Numbered from the stretch's first letter, positions 1 through 10,803 are shown. The stretch: DNA of 45,116 nt from Prochlorococcus sp. AG-402-M15 (GCA_003216615.1 QCIP01000013.1:1-45116); one strand, 5' to 3'. A program made the numbers and translations. Notes: a model not told the origin generated them from the sequence alone.

Positions 1-230
1 ATAACAGTGGTGGCTATGGCGGTGGCTATGGCGGAGGTAATAACAGTAGTGGCTATGGCGGCGGTAATTCTGAAACTAATACCTCTTACACTAATAAATC
101 TTCTGGAGCAGAAGGTTGGGAAGATAGAAGCTATGGCACCTCTCCTGAAAACGCTGAATATGAGAGTGGTAGAAGCAGGAGAAAAAGGGGAGTTTCTAAT
201 GAGAACAATGCCTCAAACGAAGAAAATTAG
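1..230 (+). CDS. Glycine-rich RNA-binding protein, C-terminal part (partial at window start)
   Basis: Reading from base 3 gives a frame open to the TAG at 228-230. It encodes a Gly/Tyr/Asn/Ser-rich tail (GGYGGGYGGG-like repeats), then an acidic/basic low-complexity end finishing SNEEN. This is the usual C-terminal tail of cyanobacterial Rbp-type RRM proteins, which bind RNA and are often cold-responsive. The RRM domain lies upstream of the window, so the family call rests on the tail alone. The stop overlaps the end of convergent dusA by 4 bases. Confidence 0.7.
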   Translation, partial: NSGGYGGGYGGGNNSSGYGGGNSETNTSYTNKSSGAEGWEDRSYGTSPENAEYESGRSRRKRGVSNENNASNEEN

Positions 231-1231
231 TAACCCATTTCTTTAAGTCTAGTAGTTACTTTCAGTAGATATTCAATATCTAATTCTTTTTTTATAGATT
301 TATTTGAAATTTGATTCCTCCAAATTTTTGCTTTTGGAATACCCTCAACTAAATTTATGAGATGTTTACAAATATCCCAAGATCTTCCTCCATTACTTAA
401 ATGCTTTTCTATGTATGGAATTAAGGAGATAATAATATTTGATGCAGATTTGGGCTTCGTATTGATTCCATAAATTCTTTGATCAATTTCGGACCATCGT
501 AAGGGATGTTTATATACTGATCTTCCAATCATGACACCATCAAAATCATTTAAGGCTTGTATTGATTTATCGATATTTGTGAAACCCCCATTTATTTCTA
601 TTAATAATTCTGGATTTAATTTTTTCAATTTTTTTACTATATCGTACCTAAGCGGAGGTATGGTTCTGTTTTGTTTTGGATTTAAACCTTTTAAAATGGC
701 TTTCCTTGCATGAACTGTAAATCTGTCTGCACCTGCATCTGCGATGCATCGTATGAAATTATTCAAATTAATGAAACTATATTCGTCATCTACACCGATT
801 CTGTGTTTAATCGTAACCGGTAAGTTGCAGTTATTTTTTAAGGATTCTATGCATTTTGCTACTGTTTCTGGATCTTTCATTAGTGAAGCGCCAAAATTTC
901 CAGAACAAACTCTTGGACTTGGACAACCAACATTAAAGTTTATCTCGTCATAACCCCAATCCTGTGCCATTTGGGCTGCCTCTTTAAGAATTCTAGGATC
1001 GTCTCCACCAAACTGAATCGATATCGGGTGCTCTTCACTATTAAAATCTAAAAAATTTTCTTTTGTATTTGTATAAACTAAACTTTTGGCCACAATCATT
1101 TCCGTATACAAAAGGGCTTTCGAAGTTATTTTTCTCATTATCATTCTGAAATGTTTATCAGTACAATCCATCATTGGGGCAATACTTAATTTATGAATAT
1201 TTTTAATAGAATTAGCTTGAACTGAACTCAT
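227..1231 (-). CDS. dusA: tRNA-dihydrouridine synthase A
   Basis: The 334-residue protein is an FMN-dependent enzyme reducing uridines in the tRNA D-loop. The N-terminal SIAPMMDCTDKHFR is the DusA-type FMN-binding start of the TIM barrel. NVGCPSPRVCSGNFGASLM holds the catalytic Cys (C103) and the DusA-specific G-FGA-LM element. TIKHRIGVDD and INGGF further on are substrate- and flavin-binding strands. Length matches the family. It converges on the upstream RNA-binding protein gene and diverges from msrB across only 23 bases, so the two share a compact promoter region. No oddities seen. Confidence 0.93.
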   Translation of the reverse strand: MSSVQANSIKNIHKLSIAPMMDCTDKHFRMIMRKITSKALLYTEMIVAKSLVYTNTKENFLDFNSEEHPISIQFGGDDPRILKEAAQMAQDWGYDEINFNVGCPSPRVCSGNFGASLMKDPETVAKCIESLKNNCNLPVTIKHRIGVDDEYSFINLNNFIRCIADAGADRFTVHARKAILKGLNPKQNRTIPPLRYDIVKKLKKLNPELLIEINGGFTNIDKSIQALNDFDGVMIGRSVYKHPLRWSEIDQRIYGINTKPKSASNIIISLIPYIEKHLSNGGRSWDICKHLINLVEGIPKAKIWRNQISNKSIKKELDIEYLLKVTTRLKEMGY

Positions 1232-1254
1232 TATTTTTTATGTGATTTAAGTAT

Positions 1255-1749
1255 ATGAATCAATTTCTATCAAGAAGAACTTTTATTTTAATTCCTACGA
1301 TGTCAATTTTAAAAAAAATCTTTAAGCCTATGCAAGTATTAGCTTCTTCTCCCCCTAATAAACAGGAGTGGAATTTATCAAAAGATGAATGGAAATCTAA
1401 GCTAAGTCCAGAATCCTATTATATTTTGAGGGAGGAAGGTACTGAAAGGGCTTTCAGTAGTCAATTGAATAACGAGAAACGGAAAGGAGTTTTTCACTGT
1501 GCTGGATGTGATATGCCACTTTTTCTTTCAGATAAAAAGTACGATAGTGGCACAGGCTGGCCAAGTTTTTGGGATTCGATTAAAGGATCAGTTGAAACAA
1601 AGGTTGATTTCAAGTTAATTGTTCCAAGAACTGAATATCATTGTTCTAGATGTGGAGGTCATCAAGGTCATGTCTTTAATGATGGTCCACTTCCTACTGG
1701 AAAAAGATATTGTAACAACGGATTAGCATTAAGGTTTGTTCCTGAGTAA
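1255..1749 (+). CDS. msrB: Peptide-methionine (R)-S-oxide reductase
   Basis: The 164-residue protein repairs methionine-R-sulfoxide in oxidised proteins. Zinc ligands are in CAGC (C82, C85) and CSRC (C130, C133). The catalytic Cys is in RYCNN (C153), and GTGWPSF and GGHQGHVFNDGP are family signatures. The first ~30 residues (MNQFLSRRTFILIPTMSILKK) precede the SelR fold and look like a basic-hydrophobic leader containing SRRTF, so the protein may be exported or membrane-associated. That is an inference, and a later start at the ATG encoding M16 would remove it. Confidence 0.92.
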   Translation: MNQFLSRRTFILIPTMSILKKIFKPMQVLASSPPNKQEWNLSKDEWKSKLSPESYYILREEGTERAFSSQLNNEKRKGVFHCAGCDMPLFLSDKKYDSGTGWPSFWDSIKGSVETKVDFKLIVPRTEYHCSRCGGHQGHVFNDGPLPTGKRYCNNGLALRFVPE

Positions 1750-1756
1750 AAACTTG

Positions 1757-1770
1757 TGCGGCCTTCCGCA
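1757..1770 (+). terminator. Small GC-rich hairpin after msrB
   Basis: TGCGG and CCGCA flank a CCTT loop and form a perfect 5-bp stem 8 bases after the msrB stop, in otherwise AT-rich sequence. A loosely T-rich run follows. It could end the msrB transcript before grpE. The stem is short, so this is tentative. Confidence 0.4.
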
Positions 1771-1824
1771 ACTTGTTTTGTGCATCAATTTATTGGAAAA
1801 TAATGTTATTAAATTTTTAGAAAA

Positions 1825-2544
1825 ATGATTGAAAATCAATCAGACAATATTGATACTAAAGAAAATGATGTTTCTAATCAGGATAAAATTCCTGAGGATA
1901 CTTCATCTACTGAAGATATAATAATCGAAAATGATCAATTATCTCCACAAAAAACAGAAGAAATAAATACCGAAGAATTAAAAAATACTATCTCCAATAA
2001 TGATGCAAGGTTAGAACAGTTAGAAAAAGAGCACGAAACATTAAAAAATCAATATGTAAGAATTTCAGCAGATTTTGATAATTTTAGAAAAAGGCAGTCT
2101 AGAGACCAAGACGATTTAAAAGTCCAACTTGTTTCTAAAACTTTAACTGCAATCCTCCCTATTGTTGATAATTTTGAGAGAGCGAGACAGCAACTTAAAC
2201 CAGAAAGTGAAGAAGCTCAAGCACTTCATAGAAGTTATCAAGGATTGTATAAACAATTGGTAGAAGTTTTAAAACAACAAGGAGTTGCACCGATGAGAGT
2301 TGTTGGCCAACAATTTGATCCAAATTTACATGAAGCAGTATTAAGAGAGCCTAGTGAAGAGTTTAAAGAAGATTTTATTGTAGAAGAATTGCAGAGAGGA
2401 TATCATTTAGAGGGAAAGGTTTTGAGACATGCTTTGGTTAAAGTTTCTATGGGACCTGGTAAACAAAATTCACAAGAGGAAGTAGAAAAGGATACAGTTG
2501 AAGAGGATATTGATTCAGAGGAAAATACTTCTGAAGATGTATAA
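1825..2544 (+). CDS. grpE: Nucleotide exchange factor GrpE
   Basis: The 239-residue protein releases ADP from DnaK. It has a long acidic, disordered N-terminus (about residues 1-60) and a heptad-type coiled coil ([28 protein letters not shown]). The C-terminal beta domain has the GrpE pattern [20 protein letters not shown]...LRHALVKVS. It sits 29 bases upstream of dnaJ, the usual co-chaperone pairing. An extra acidic C-terminal tail (about residues 213-239) extends beyond the domain, as is common in picocyanobacteria. Confidence 0.95.
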   Translation: MIENQSDNIDTKENDVSNQDKIPEDTSSTEDIIIENDQLSPQKTEEINTEELKNTISNNDARLEQLEKEHETLKNQYVRISADFDNFRKRQSRDQDDLKVQLVSKTLTAILPIVDNFERARQQLKPESEEAQALHRSYQGLYKQLVEVLKQQGVAPMRVVGQQFDPNLHEAVLREPSEEFKEDFIVEELQRGYHLEGKVLRHALVKVSMGPGKQNSQEEVEKDTVEEDIDSEENTSEDV

Positions 2545-2573
2545 ATGCCAAATTTTTACTTGAGTATTGTCTA

Positions 2574-3698
2574 ATGGCTGATTTTTATCAAATACTTGGA
2601 GTTTCACGAGATGCTGATGCGGATACCTTAAAAAGGGCGTATAGAAAATTAGCAAGACAATATCATCCTGATGTTAATAAAGAACCTGGTGCTGAAGATA
2701 AATTTAAAGAAATTGGCAAGGCATATGAAGCATTAGCTGATCCTGAAACTAGAAATAGATATGATCAGTTTGGAGAGGCTGGCCTTGGAGGTGCAGCTGG
2801 AATGCCTGATATGGGCGATATGGGTGGGTTTGCAGATTTATTTGAAACTTTTTTTAATGGCTTTGGAGGACAAACTCCACAGGGTGGAAGAACTCAAAGA
2901 AGAGGTCCTCAACAAGGAGATGATTTAAGATATGATCTTAATATTGATTTTAAAGATGCAATATTTGGCCAACAAAGAGAAATTACAATTCCTCATCTTG
3001 AGACATGTGAAGTCTGTAGGGGTACAGGTGCTAAACCAGGAACCGGACCAAAAACTTGCACAACTTGCGGAGGAAGTGGACAAGTTAGAAGAGCTACTAG
3101 AACACCATTTGGTAATTTCACACAAGTAGCTGAATGTCCTTCATGTAATGGAACTGGTCAAATTATCTCAGATCCATGTACAAGTTGCGGTGGTAATGGA
3201 GTAAAGCAAGTCAGAAAAAAATTACGAATTAATATTCCTGCAGGAGTTGATACTGGTACTAAATTAAGAGTTTCTGGAGAGGGAAATGTTGGTTTAAAAG
3301 GAGGCCCACCTGGAGATCTTTATGTTTTTATCAAGGTGAAGAATGATTCAAAATTAAAAAGAGATGGTGTGACTATTTACTCAGAAATAGCTGTGAGTTA
3401 TTTACAGGCTATTTTAGGAGATACTGTTGAAATTACTACAGTTGATGGCAAAGTTAATTTAAAAATTCCCAGTGGTACGCAACCAAATACAACTCTTTCA
3501 CTTGAGAATAAAGGAGTACCCAGACTTGGTAATCCTGTTGCAAGAGGAAATCATGAAGTCTTAGTAAAGGTAAAATTGCCAACTCGTATAACTGATGAAG
3601 AACGAGAGCTTTTAGAGGGTTTAGCTTCTCAATATTCAGATAAAAATATCAATTCGAGTAGTGGACTATTTAGCAAATTATTTGGTAAAGATTCCTAA
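2574..3698 (+). CDS. dnaJ: Chaperone DnaJ (Hsp40)
   Basis: The 374-residue protein is a DnaK co-chaperone. It has a J domain (residues 1-70, with HPD in YHPDVN), a Gly/Phe-rich linker ([16 protein letters not shown]), then four CxxCxGxG zinc modules: [24 protein letters not shown] and CTSCGGNG. Two C-terminal substrate-binding beta domains follow. It is full length and type I. It follows grpE in the same direction, and its stop overlaps the start of the next gene by one base (TAATG), so translation is probably coupled. Confidence 0.96.
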   Translation: MADFYQILGVSRDADADTLKRAYRKLARQYHPDVNKEPGAEDKFKEIGKAYEALADPETRNRYDQFGEAGLGGAAGMPDMGDMGGFADLFETFFNGFGGQTPQGGRTQRRGPQQGDDLRYDLNIDFKDAIFGQQREITIPHLETCEVCRGTGAKPGTGPKTCTTCGGSGQVRRATRTPFGNFTQVAECPSCNGTGQIISDPCTSCGGNGVKQVRKKLRINIPAGVDTGTKLRVSGEGNVGLKGGPPGDLYVFIKVKNDSKLKRDGVTIYSEIAVSYLQAILGDTVEITTVDGKVNLKIPSGTQPNTTLSLENKGVPRLGNPVARGNHEVLVKVKLPTRITDEERELLEGLASQYSDKNINSSSGLFSKLFGKDS

Positions 3699-3928
3699 TG
3701 ACTTTATTAAAGCATTTGGATCTTAAATCTGTTCCATGTCCTTTAAATGTCGTCAAAATTAAATTAGCTTTAGAGAAGTTATCCAAAAATGAACAACTTA
3801 TAGTTGAACTAGATAAAGGTGAGCCAGAAGAAATGGTATTAAATAATTTAAAAGAGATGGGATGTTTCTTTAAACAAATTAAAGAAAATGAAAAATTTAT
3901 AAAAATAAAAATATTTAATGAAAACTGA
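3698..3928 (+). CDS. TusA/SirA-family sulfur-carrier-like protein
   Basis: The 76-residue protein has the TusA fold pattern: a hydrophobic strand, then LDLKSVPCPLNVVKIKLALEKL. The single Cys (C14) would carry the persulfide in TusA. The usual CPxP motif is CPLN here, so the second proline is missing. It overlaps dnaJ by one base and rsgA by 11 bases, so the three are one transcript. The sulfur-relay partner is unknown; Cys-mediated sulfur transfer is inferred from the family. Confidence 0.75.
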   Translation: MTLLKHLDLKSVPCPLNVVKIKLALEKLSKNEQLIVELDKGEPEEMVLNNLKEMGCFFKQIKENEKFIKIKIFNEN

Positions 3929-4835
3929 TAGTAAATATTTAGGTTTAGTTACGAAAAAATTTAATGATTTTTTTTTAGTTGACTTAAAAAATAAACTAAA
4001 CTTTGAAGATAGTGAGAGATTTTTATGTAAGGTGAAGAAGTCTATAAATTTCAAAGATCAATTAATTCATGTTGGAGACGAAGTAGTAATTGGCAATATT
4101 GATTTAAAAAGCAAACGTGCAGTAATAACAAGTCTAAAAAAAAGAAAAAATTTCTTAGCTAGACCCTCAGTTGCAAATATTTCCAACATATATATTACTT
4201 TTTCTGTTGAAGAGCCAGAGTTAAATTTATCTCAAGTGAATAGGTTTTTGATATCAGCAGAATCGATGGGCGTTGAAGTCTCATTAGTTTTGACAAAGTG
4301 TGATTTAATTTCAGATAAAAGAAGATCTTTTTTACTTGATAAATTTGAGAAATGGGGTTACCAAGCAATAACTTTAAATTTAAATAAATCTGATAACTTT
4401 AAAAATTTATTAGCTGAGTTAGGCCAAAAAGAGTCTTCAATTTTTATGGGCCCATCGGGTGTTGGCAAAACTACTTTGCTTAATATGATAATTCCAGGTC
4501 TTCAAAATAGTACTGCTCCAGTTTCCAATAAAATTAAAAGAGGTAAAAACACCACTCGAAATGTTGAGTTATTTTCTATATCAAATCAAAGTTACATTGT
4601 GGACACCCCTGGTTTTAATATGCAAATTCCAGAAATTGATATTAAATTATTGCCAAATCTTTATTCGGAAATATATAAACAAGTCATTGAGGAAGGAATT
4701 AGGTGTAAATTTCGTAACTGCTTACATTTGAATGATGAAGGCTGTAATTTAAACAAATCCTTCGAAAGATATTCTTTTTATAAAGAAATGATTGAGTCTT
4801 CTAAGAGTCAGTATTATCGAAACCAGGAAGATTAA
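3918..4835 (+). CDS. rsgA: Ribosome small-subunit-dependent GTPase A (RsgA/EngC)
   Basis: The 305-residue late 30S assembly GTPase has an N-terminal OB fold followed by a circularly permuted G domain. The G4 motif (TKCD, residues ~126-129) comes before G1 (GPSGVGKTT, from residue 178) and G3 (DTPGF). The C-terminal zinc finger is C-K-F-R-N-C-L-H...C. The order G4-G1-G3 is diagnostic. It overlaps the TusA-like gene by 11 bases upstream, and its 3' end overlaps convergent ybaB by 35 bases. Confidence 0.94.
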   Translation: MKTDSKYLGLVTKKFNDFFLVDLKNKLNFEDSERFLCKVKKSINFKDQLIHVGDEVVIGNIDLKSKRAVITSLKKRKNFLARPSVANISNIYITFSVEEPELNLSQVNRFLISAESMGVEVSLVLTKCDLISDKRRSFLLDKFEKWGYQAITLNLNKSDNFKNLLAELGQKESSIFMGPSGVGKTTLLNMIIPGLQNSTAPVSNKIKRGKNTTRNVELFSISNQSYIVDTPGFNMQIPEIDIKLLPNLYSEIYKQVIEEGIRCKFRNCLHLNDEGCNLNKSFERYSFYKEMIESSKSQYYRNQED

Positions 4836-5151
4836 GATTCAATCCACCAGTCAAATCATTCATTCTTTCTTTCATAGTTTTAGTTGATAATTCATGAGCT
4901 TTTTGAATTGCTTGTAAAATATTTTGCTCTATTTTCTCTTTATCCGAATTTACAATATTTTCTTGCACTTCTACTCTTAAAGGCATTTGGTTACCACTTA
5001 TCCAAACTTTTACCATTTCATCATCACTTTTTCCTTCAATCTCCATATTTTCAAGTTCATCTTGTAATTTTTGAGCATCTTGCTGAATTTGTTTAGCTTT
5101 TTTAAAAGCTTCTGTAAGTTGTCCAAAGTTAGGAAGTCCAAAACCCGCCAT
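4801..5151 (-). CDS. YbaB/EbfC-family nucleoid-associated protein
   Basis: The 116-residue protein starts [33 protein letters not shown] and contains an amphipathic helix and the family beta region ([19 protein letters not shown]). YbaB/EbfC proteins form tweezer-like dimers that bind DNA without strong specificity. It is first in the leftward string ybaB-murB-murC by position but last in transcription, 17 bases after murB. Its 3' end overlaps rsgA on the opposite strand. Confidence 0.88.
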   Translation of the reverse strand: MAGFGLPNFGQLTEAFKKAKQIQQDAQKLQDELENMEIEGKSDDEMVKVWISGNQMPLRVEVQENIVNSDKEKIEQNILQAIQKAHELSTKTMKERMNDLTGGLNLNLPGFDNTDS

Positions 5152-5168
5152 TTTTGTAAAAAGTTTCT

Positions 5169-6062
5169 TTAAATAGGATAGTCAAAACCGATCATTCTTA
5201 CTTCCGGTTGCAAAAAAATTCCTTTTTTTTGTAGTACTTTTTGTTGGATTACTGTTATTAATTCATAAATATCTTGTGAACTTGCTGAATAATTGTTAAT
5301 TATAAAATTTGAATGCATTGTTGAAATTTCTGCACCGCCAATTTTAAATCCCTTTAACCCCATATCATCAATTAATTTTGCAGCATAACTATTTTCAGGA
5401 TTTTTAAAAACACTACCAAAACTTGGTAGATGATATGGCTGTGTTTCTGTTTTTAATTTCAGATTATGTTTGGTTGTTTGAATCAATTCTTCTAGATTTC
5501 CATTAGGTTCAAAATGTAGTTTTGCTCCAATAATCGCAAAATCATTATTTTGAAAAGAGCTAAATCTATACTCAAAATTGATATCTTTTTTTTCAATCTC
5601 AAGTTTTTCTTGGGTTTTATTATTAATAACTTTCACAGAAATAAGATTTTTTGCTAGCGATAAATTTCCTGTGCCAGCATTCATATAAATTGCTCCCCCT
5701 ACAGTTCCTGGAATTCCAACAGTCCATTCTCCTCCTTGTAATCCATGTTTAGCGAGGGAATTAGATAACGCTGGGAGCATTACACCTGCCTCTGCTTCAA
5801 CAATGCCTGAATATGGTTCTATCTTTAATGACTTCATTTTTTTTGTACATATAACTAAACCTTTTATAAAAATATTATTTATTAATAGATTTGAACCTGC
5901 GCCAATTATTTGACATCTTTGATTATTTAAATTAGACCATTTCATTAGATAAGAAAATTCGTCAATACTTCTTGGCTCAGCAAAATATTCAGCTACTCCT
6001 CCAACTTTTATAGTTGTATAAGGACTTAGATTGCAGTTCTCATAAAAAATTTTCTTATTCAT
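5169..6062 (-). CDS. murB: UDP-N-acetylenolpyruvoylglucosamine reductase
   Basis: The 297-residue FAD enzyme catalyses the second committed step to UDP-MurNAc. FAD-binding [23 protein letters not shown] and the catalytic-Ser region SFGSVFKNP are visible, and the C-terminal LQPEVRMIG carries the active-site Glu. The short length and lack of the extra loop fit type II MurB. It overlaps murC by 4 bases (ATGA), so the pair is co-translated. Confidence 0.95.
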   Translation of the reverse strand: MNKKIFYENCNLSPYTTIKVGGVAEYFAEPRSIDEFSYLMKWSNLNNQRCQIIGAGSNLLINNIFIKGLVICTKKMKSLKIEPYSGIVEAEAGVMLPALSNSLAKHGLQGGEWTVGIPGTVGGAIYMNAGTGNLSLAKNLISVKVINNKTQEKLEIEKKDINFEYRFSSFQNNDFAIIGAKLHFEPNGNLEELIQTTKHNLKLKTETQPYHLPSFGSVFKNPENSYAAKLIDDMGLKGFKIGGAEISTMHSNFIINNYSASSQDIYELITVIQQKVLQKKGIFLQPEVRMIGFDYPI

Positions 6063-7474
6063 TCATTTAGTTGTTTATCATTTAGCATTGACCAGAAATT
6101 ATGACAATCACCAGCTCCCATATTCAAAATTAAATCCCCTTCTTTAGTTAATTCGTAAAATTTCTTTGTTATTTCATGATAATTATTTATGTAACTAACA
6201 TTTTTGTTTTGTTTATAAATCAGATCAGTTATAATTTTTGAATTAATTTTATCTTCGTTTCCTTCTCCTGCTCCATAAATACTTGTTAAGTAAATAATAT
6301 CTGCTTTTGACAACTCTTCAGCAAATTCTTTTGCAAATTGTTTAACTCTAGAGTACCTGTGAGGTTGAAATATTACTATTAATCTACTTTTTTGAGATTC
6401 ATTATTACGTTTTTTCTTGATAAATAATCTTCCTAATTTAATCGTTTCTTTTATTTCGCTTGGGTGATGTGCATAATCATCATATAAATTTCTTTGATGT
6501 ATTTGGCCTCTGAATTCAAATCTTTTTTTTGGCAGTTTAAGGAATTTAATATTTTTCTTAATTTCTATGAAATCTACTCCTACCATTCTTGATGCTGCTA
6601 TTGCAGCGGTGATGTTAGATAAGTTGTGGAGTCCTGGAATTGGAATATTTAAACTACTAATGAAATTACCATTTTCATAATATTTCCCAATTGTATGACT
6701 TGCATTAATTTCTGATGGGATTATTGCATAGGCTACGCTATCTGCTTTAGTGTTTGACCACTTACTATCAGAATCAAAATTATTTCTCGTTGTTTCACAA
6801 TCAAAATTAATTAATAATTTTTTAGAGTTTGCAGCGAAATCTTTAAAAGAAGATATAACTTCACTTAAATTAGAAAAATGATCACAATGATCAAAATCAA
6901 TGTTATTAATTATTCCAATATCAGATTTATATGTATTAATTGTCCCATCAGATTCATCAACTTCGGCTACTAAGAATTTTGTATTTTCTAAATGACAATT
7001 AGAGTTGTAGATAGGAATTATTCCTCCAGTTATTGAAGAAGAGTTATGCGTACATAATTCAAGAATTGTCGAGAGAAATGTACTGGTTGATGTTTTTCCA
7101 TGGCTGCCTGCTACGGCCAATGCAGTGTATGTTTGCATTAACATTGCAAGTATTTCTGAGCGATGTTTTATTGTTAAATTTTTTTCCCTACAGTACGATA
7201 ATTCTTCATTTTTAGGTTTGATTGCTGAGCTTACAACAAAATTAATCAATTTGTTTTTAAATTTTGAAGTTATAAATTCAATATTTTCTCGAATTTGAGA
7301 AGTAAAGATTTCTGCACCTAATTGCTCTAATTTATTAGTTTCATTGTTTTTAACTAAATCAGACCCTGAAACTGAATAACCTTTTTTTAGCAAACCCATT
7401 GCAATTGCTGACATTCCAATACCTCCAATTCCAATAAAATGAAAATGACTTTTCAACAGTAATTCTTTATCCAA
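6059..7474 (-). CDS. murC: UDP-N-acetylmuramate--L-alanine ligase
   Basis: The 471-residue protein adds L-Ala to UDP-MurNAc. The N-terminal Rossmann domain has HFIGIGGIGMSAIA, the central ATPase domain has AGSHGKTSTS, and FDHCDHF, YDDYAHHPSE and IFQPHRYSR are Mur ligase signatures. It is transcribed away from gap2 across 192 bases, which must hold both promoters. Confidence 0.95.
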   Translation of the reverse strand: MDKELLLKSHFHFIGIGGIGMSAIAMGLLKKGYSVSGSDLVKNNETNKLEQLGAEIFTSQIRENIEFITSKFKNKLINFVVSSAIKPKNEELSYCREKNLTIKHRSEILAMLMQTYTALAVAGSHGKTSTSTFLSTILELCTHNSSSITGGIIPIYNSNCHLENTKFLVAEVDESDGTINTYKSDIGIINNIDFDHCDHFSNLSEVISSFKDFAANSKKLLINFDCETTRNNFDSDSKWSNTKADSVAYAIIPSEINASHTIGKYYENGNFISSLNIPIPGLHNLSNITAAIAASRMVGVDFIEIKKNIKFLKLPKKRFEFRGQIHQRNLYDDYAHHPSEIKETIKLGRLFIKKKRNNESQKSRLIVIFQPHRYSRVKQFAKEFAEELSKADIIYLTSIYGAGEGNEDKINSKIITDLIYKQNKNVSYINNYHEITKKFYELTKEGDLILNMGAGDCHNFWSMLNDKQLNE

Positions 7475-7666
7475 TTTTTATCTTTTACTAAAATTAAAAT
7501 AACTTCTAACCAAAATTTTTGGTATTTTTTCTTAAAAAAAATGTTTTTTTTCCTTGAATTAATACAAAACTATACTTATTTGCTTAATAAATCAAAAAAA
7601 CCTTACGTTATTGCACAAAATTCAGTATGATCGGCAACTTAGGTTAATCATTCAGAAATTTTAGTT

Positions 7667-8689
7667 ATGACTTTGCGTGTTGCAATTAACGGCTTTGGCA
7701 GAATTGGTAGAAACTTTATGCGTTGCTGGCTTAGTAGAGGTGCTTACACCAATATTGAAGTTGTTGGTATCAATGTTACTTCTGATCCAAAGACAAATGC
7801 TCATCTTCTAAAATATGATTCCGTTCTAGGCCAATTAGATGGAGTTGATATTCAATATACCGATGACACTTTTGTAATTAATAACAAAACAATTAAGTGT
7901 TTTTCTGATAGAAACCCAATGAATCTTCCTTGGAAAGACTGGGGAGTTGACTTAGTAATTGAATCAACTGGTGTTTTTAATACAGATGTTGGAGCAAGTA
8001 AACACTTAGAAGTAGGAGCAAAAAAAGTTATTTTAACTGCGCCGGGTAAAGGTGCTGGAGTTGGTACCTATGTAGTTGGAGTTAATGCTGATACATATAA
8101 ACATAAAGATTATGATATTTTGAGCAATGCTAGTTGTACTACAAACTGCTTAGCTCCAGTAGTTAAAGTTTTAGACCAAACTTTTGGGATTAATAAGGGT
8201 TTGATGACTACAATTCATAGTTATACGGGTGATCAAAGAATTCTAGATAATAGTCATAGAGATTTAAGAAGAGCCAGGGCTGCCGCTACCAATATTGTTC
8301 CAACCTCTACAGGAGCTGCAAAAGCAGTAGCGCTAGTTTATCCAGAAATGAAGGGAAAATTGACAGGAATTGCAATGAGGGTTCCTACACCTAATGTTTC
8401 AGCAGTGGATTTCGTTTTCGAATCATCTAGATCTGTTACAAGCGAAGAAGTAAATCATGCTCTTAAGGAAGCATCTTTAGGTTCTATGAAGGGAATTATT
8501 AAATACGGAGATGAGCCATTAGTGTCAAGCGATTATGCAGGGACCAATGAATCATCCATTGTAGATAGTGATCTCACAATGTGTATCGGAGATAATCTTG
8601 TTAAGGTACTTGCTTGGTATGATAATGAGTGGGGTTACAGCCAAAGGGTTGTAGATTTAGCAGAGATTGTTGCTAAAAATTGGGAATAA
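7667..8689 (+). CDS. gap2: Glyceraldehyde-3-phosphate dehydrogenase (photosynthetic, Gap2 type)
   Basis: The 340-residue protein serves the Calvin cycle. It has an N-terminal NAD(P)-binding Rossmann fold ([10 protein letters not shown]), catalytic Cys157 in [12 protein letters not shown], and the C-terminal [15 protein letters not shown]. Gap2 enzymes of cyanobacteria use NADPH as well as NADH and are required for CO2 fixation. It stands alone with a long upstream region and its stop abuts the end of convergent thiL. Confidence 0.95.
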   Translation: MTLRVAINGFGRIGRNFMRCWLSRGAYTNIEVVGINVTSDPKTNAHLLKYDSVLGQLDGVDIQYTDDTFVINNKTIKCFSDRNPMNLPWKDWGVDLVIESTGVFNTDVGASKHLEVGAKKVILTAPGKGAGVGTYVVGVNADTYKHKDYDILSNASCTTNCLAPVVKVLDQTFGINKGLMTTIHSYTGDQRILDNSHRDLRRARAAATNIVPTSTGAAKAVALVYPEMKGKLTGIAMRVPTPNVSAVDFVFESSRSVTSEEVNHALKEASLGSMKGIIKYGDEPLVSSDYAGTNESSIVDSDLTMCIGDNLVKVLAWYDNEWGYSQRVVDLAEIVAKNWE

Positions 8690-9676
8690 TTAAAAGTGAT
8701 TGAAAGGTGTGTTTTGTAATAATTTATTTTTTTTATCTTCTTTAAATTCTACCGAAGGTTCACCATAAGCGAAATAACCAATTTCATTTATATTTTTATC
8801 TAGTTTAGATAAATTATTTGCCCATTTTTTGGGCAATGAGAAAACTAATTCGTAATCTTCACCTCCAAAAAAATAATATTCATCCCATATATCCCCTTTT
8901 GGCCAATCCTTATCTTTGGGTATTTTTTCATAATTTATGATTGCTTTACAGTTGCTAGCTATTGCTAAATCTTTTAAGGCTTGAAATAGGCCATCGCTGC
9001 TATCAGTACATCCTATTCTTTTTATTTTTTTATTGGAGCGAGTTTTAAGGAGATTTTTTAGAAAATTTGAGTAAACTTGAGGGCGACAAAAATGTTTAAT
9101 GGACTTACTGATTAATCTTTCATGAAGAAAAACATTATTATCGAAATTAATTTTATTTTGTATCATAAATCCTAGTTTGCTAAGACCATGAATTCCTGTA
9201 GTTAAGATAATATCTCCTGGTTTACATGCATTTCTGCGTAATTCAAGTTCACCTTGAATCCCAAAGGCTGTAATTGAGATGATTTTTTCATTCCCCTTTG
9301 AGCAATCTCCTCCAAGAATTTTCCCGCCATATTCTTTTAAAGCTTTATTCATTCCTGTATATAATTCTTCAACCCAAACCCACTCAGTTTTCGCAGGTAG
9401 AATTAAACTTATTGTAATTCCTATAGTTTTCTTACTTCCACTCGATAATAAGTCAGAAATGTTGCTGACAACTGCTTTCCATCCAAGGTCTTGAGGGCAA
9501 ATAGAAATGTCATTGAAATGAACATTTTCTACCAATGAATCATTATTAATAAGTAAGTTTTCATTTTTTGTTTTGATTAAAGCGCAATCATCTGAAACTG
9601 GATTTTTGGGCATAAATCTTGCAACCCTATTTATTAATTCTTTTTCTCCTATATTTTTTAATATTTCTTTATGCAT
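8690..9676 (-). CDS. thiL: Thiamine-monophosphate kinase
   Basis: The 328-residue protein phosphorylates thiamine monophosphate to the coenzyme. PVSDDCALI, the Asp-rich INNDSLVENVHF and GDCSKGN are Mg-ATP-binding motifs of the PurM-like N-domain. GCTDSSDGLFQAL and FFGGEDYELVFSLP mark the C-domain. The start ATG at 9674-9676 overlaps the end of the upstream cyclophilin gene by 8 bases, so both are on one transcript. Confidence 0.9.
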   Translation of the reverse strand: MHKEILKNIGEKELINRVARFMPKNPVSDDCALIKTKNENLLINNDSLVENVHFNDISICPQDLGWKAVVSNISDLLSSGSKKTIGITISLILPAKTEWVWVEELYTGMNKALKEYGGKILGGDCSKGNEKIISITAFGIQGELELRRNACKPGDIILTTGIHGLSKLGFMIQNKINFDNNVFLHERLISKSIKHFCRPQVYSNFLKNLLKTRSNKKIKRIGCTDSSDGLFQALKDLAIASNCKAIINYEKIPKDKDWPKGDIWDEYYFFGGEDYELVFSLPKKWANNLSKLDKNINEIGYFAYGEPSVEFKEDKKNKLLQNTPFNHF

Positions 9677-10760
9677 TTAATTTGAGGTTTTCAATACCAT
9701 CTAAAACATCAATTGAGATTATTGTGTCATCTTTAGTTAGATCTTCTAGTACATCAAAACCATCTACAACATAACCAAAGGCAGCATTTCTTCCATCAAT
9801 TAAATTGCGACCTGCTGGATTTAATTCTGCTTCGTATAAAAAGAAGAAAAATTGTGAGGAGCCATCATCAACTGAGGTATTTGAATGGGACCATCCTAGA
9901 GTTCCAAGTGTTGCGAAAGGTAATGTTGGTGTTTCTGTGTAAAGACCTAAATCTTCAAAAGTTTGATTATAAAAGGTATCCTTTTCATCAGTAATTCTAA
10001 TTTCGAGAGGAACGTGACGTTCTTCATTTGTTTCAGGATCCAAATAACCTATTTCTTCTCCAATTGGATCACCTGTCTGCAGAACAAAAAATTCTTCTGC
10101 TCTATTAATAGGTAAATCTTTATAGAAATTTTTTGAAGACAAATCTATAAATGCTCCTGCTGTAAGCGGAGCGTTAAATCCATCTACAATTGCTTTCATA
10201 TCTCCTTTGGAAGTCTTTATATTAACTTTTGCTCTTCCTAGTAACCTTGGCAAATTATCAAATTCTTCTGGAATAGAGTAAGGAAATTGATTTGGTAGAA
10301 AATATTCTTCTAATCCTCCTATTTTGTCTAAGGCTGCTTTTCGTGTCGCCACAAATGAATACTTATCTTTAGATTTAGCGTGATCTTGAAGGTTATCAAA
10401 ATTATCTTTGAGTTCTAAAAATGTTTTTTCAGCAATTTCATGCTTGTCATTTGGTAATTCTTGAATGATTCGACTTTGGTATTTTTTTAGTAAAGATTGA
10501 CATTTTGTAACAGTTTTAGTAAGAGCAGGCCATCTACCTCCTCTTACAAGGTCACTAGTTTCTTCCAATTTGTGTTGAATTTCTTGTAATTCAACTTGCT
10601 TGATGGGGAGAGCGTTTCTGAGGATTGCATTAGGGTCTTTTACTGCATTTCCAGTAGGTAAATCAGCAAGAACTTGAATCGGTTTAAATAGAAAAACTTG
10701 AAATATTATTATTGATAGTATCAAGAAAAGTTTGTTCTGATTTGATAAGAATTTTTGCAT
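9669..10760 (-). CDS. Exported cyclophilin-type peptidyl-prolyl isomerase, TLP40-like
   Basis: The 363-residue protein has a signal sequence (about residues 1-32, hydrophobic then VLADLP). A helical domain (~40-170) resembles the N-domain of thylakoid-lumen TLP40. A diverged cyclophilin domain follows, with [42 protein letters not shown] and [14 protein letters not shown]. It probably acts in the thylakoid lumen or periplasm. It diverges from efp with few bases between them. The catalytic Arg region is altered, so isomerase activity is uncertain. Confidence 0.82.
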   Translation of the reverse strand: MQKFLSNQNKLFLILSIIIFQVFLFKPIQVLADLPTGNAVKDPNAILRNALPIKQVELQEIQHKLEETSDLVRGGRWPALTKTVTKCQSLLKKYQSRIIQELPNDKHEIAEKTFLELKDNFDNLQDHAKSKDKYSFVATRKAALDKIGGLEEYFLPNQFPYSIPEEFDNLPRLLGRAKVNIKTSKGDMKAIVDGFNAPLTAGAFIDLSSKNFYKDLPINRAEEFFVLQTGDPIGEEIGYLDPETNEERHVPLEIRITDEKDTFYNQTFEDLGLYTETPTLPFATLGTLGWSHSNTSVDDGSSQFFFFLYEAELNPAGRNLIDGRNAAFGYVVDGFDVLEDLTKDDTIISIDVLDGIENLKLNA

Positions 10761-10803
10761 AAGACTCTTGCAGGTTTATGATCCTTGGGGATGTAATACA
10801 GGA

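Noticed and set aside
7-246. ORF starting MVAMAVAMAEV at the window start
   Set aside because: Frame shadow of the glycine-rich tail; the frame from base 3 gives the classic GGYGGG sequence and a stop at 230.
10768-10803. Upstream TTG start of efp
   Set aside because: It adds twelve residues unlike EF-P; ATG 10804 gives the standard MISSNDF start.
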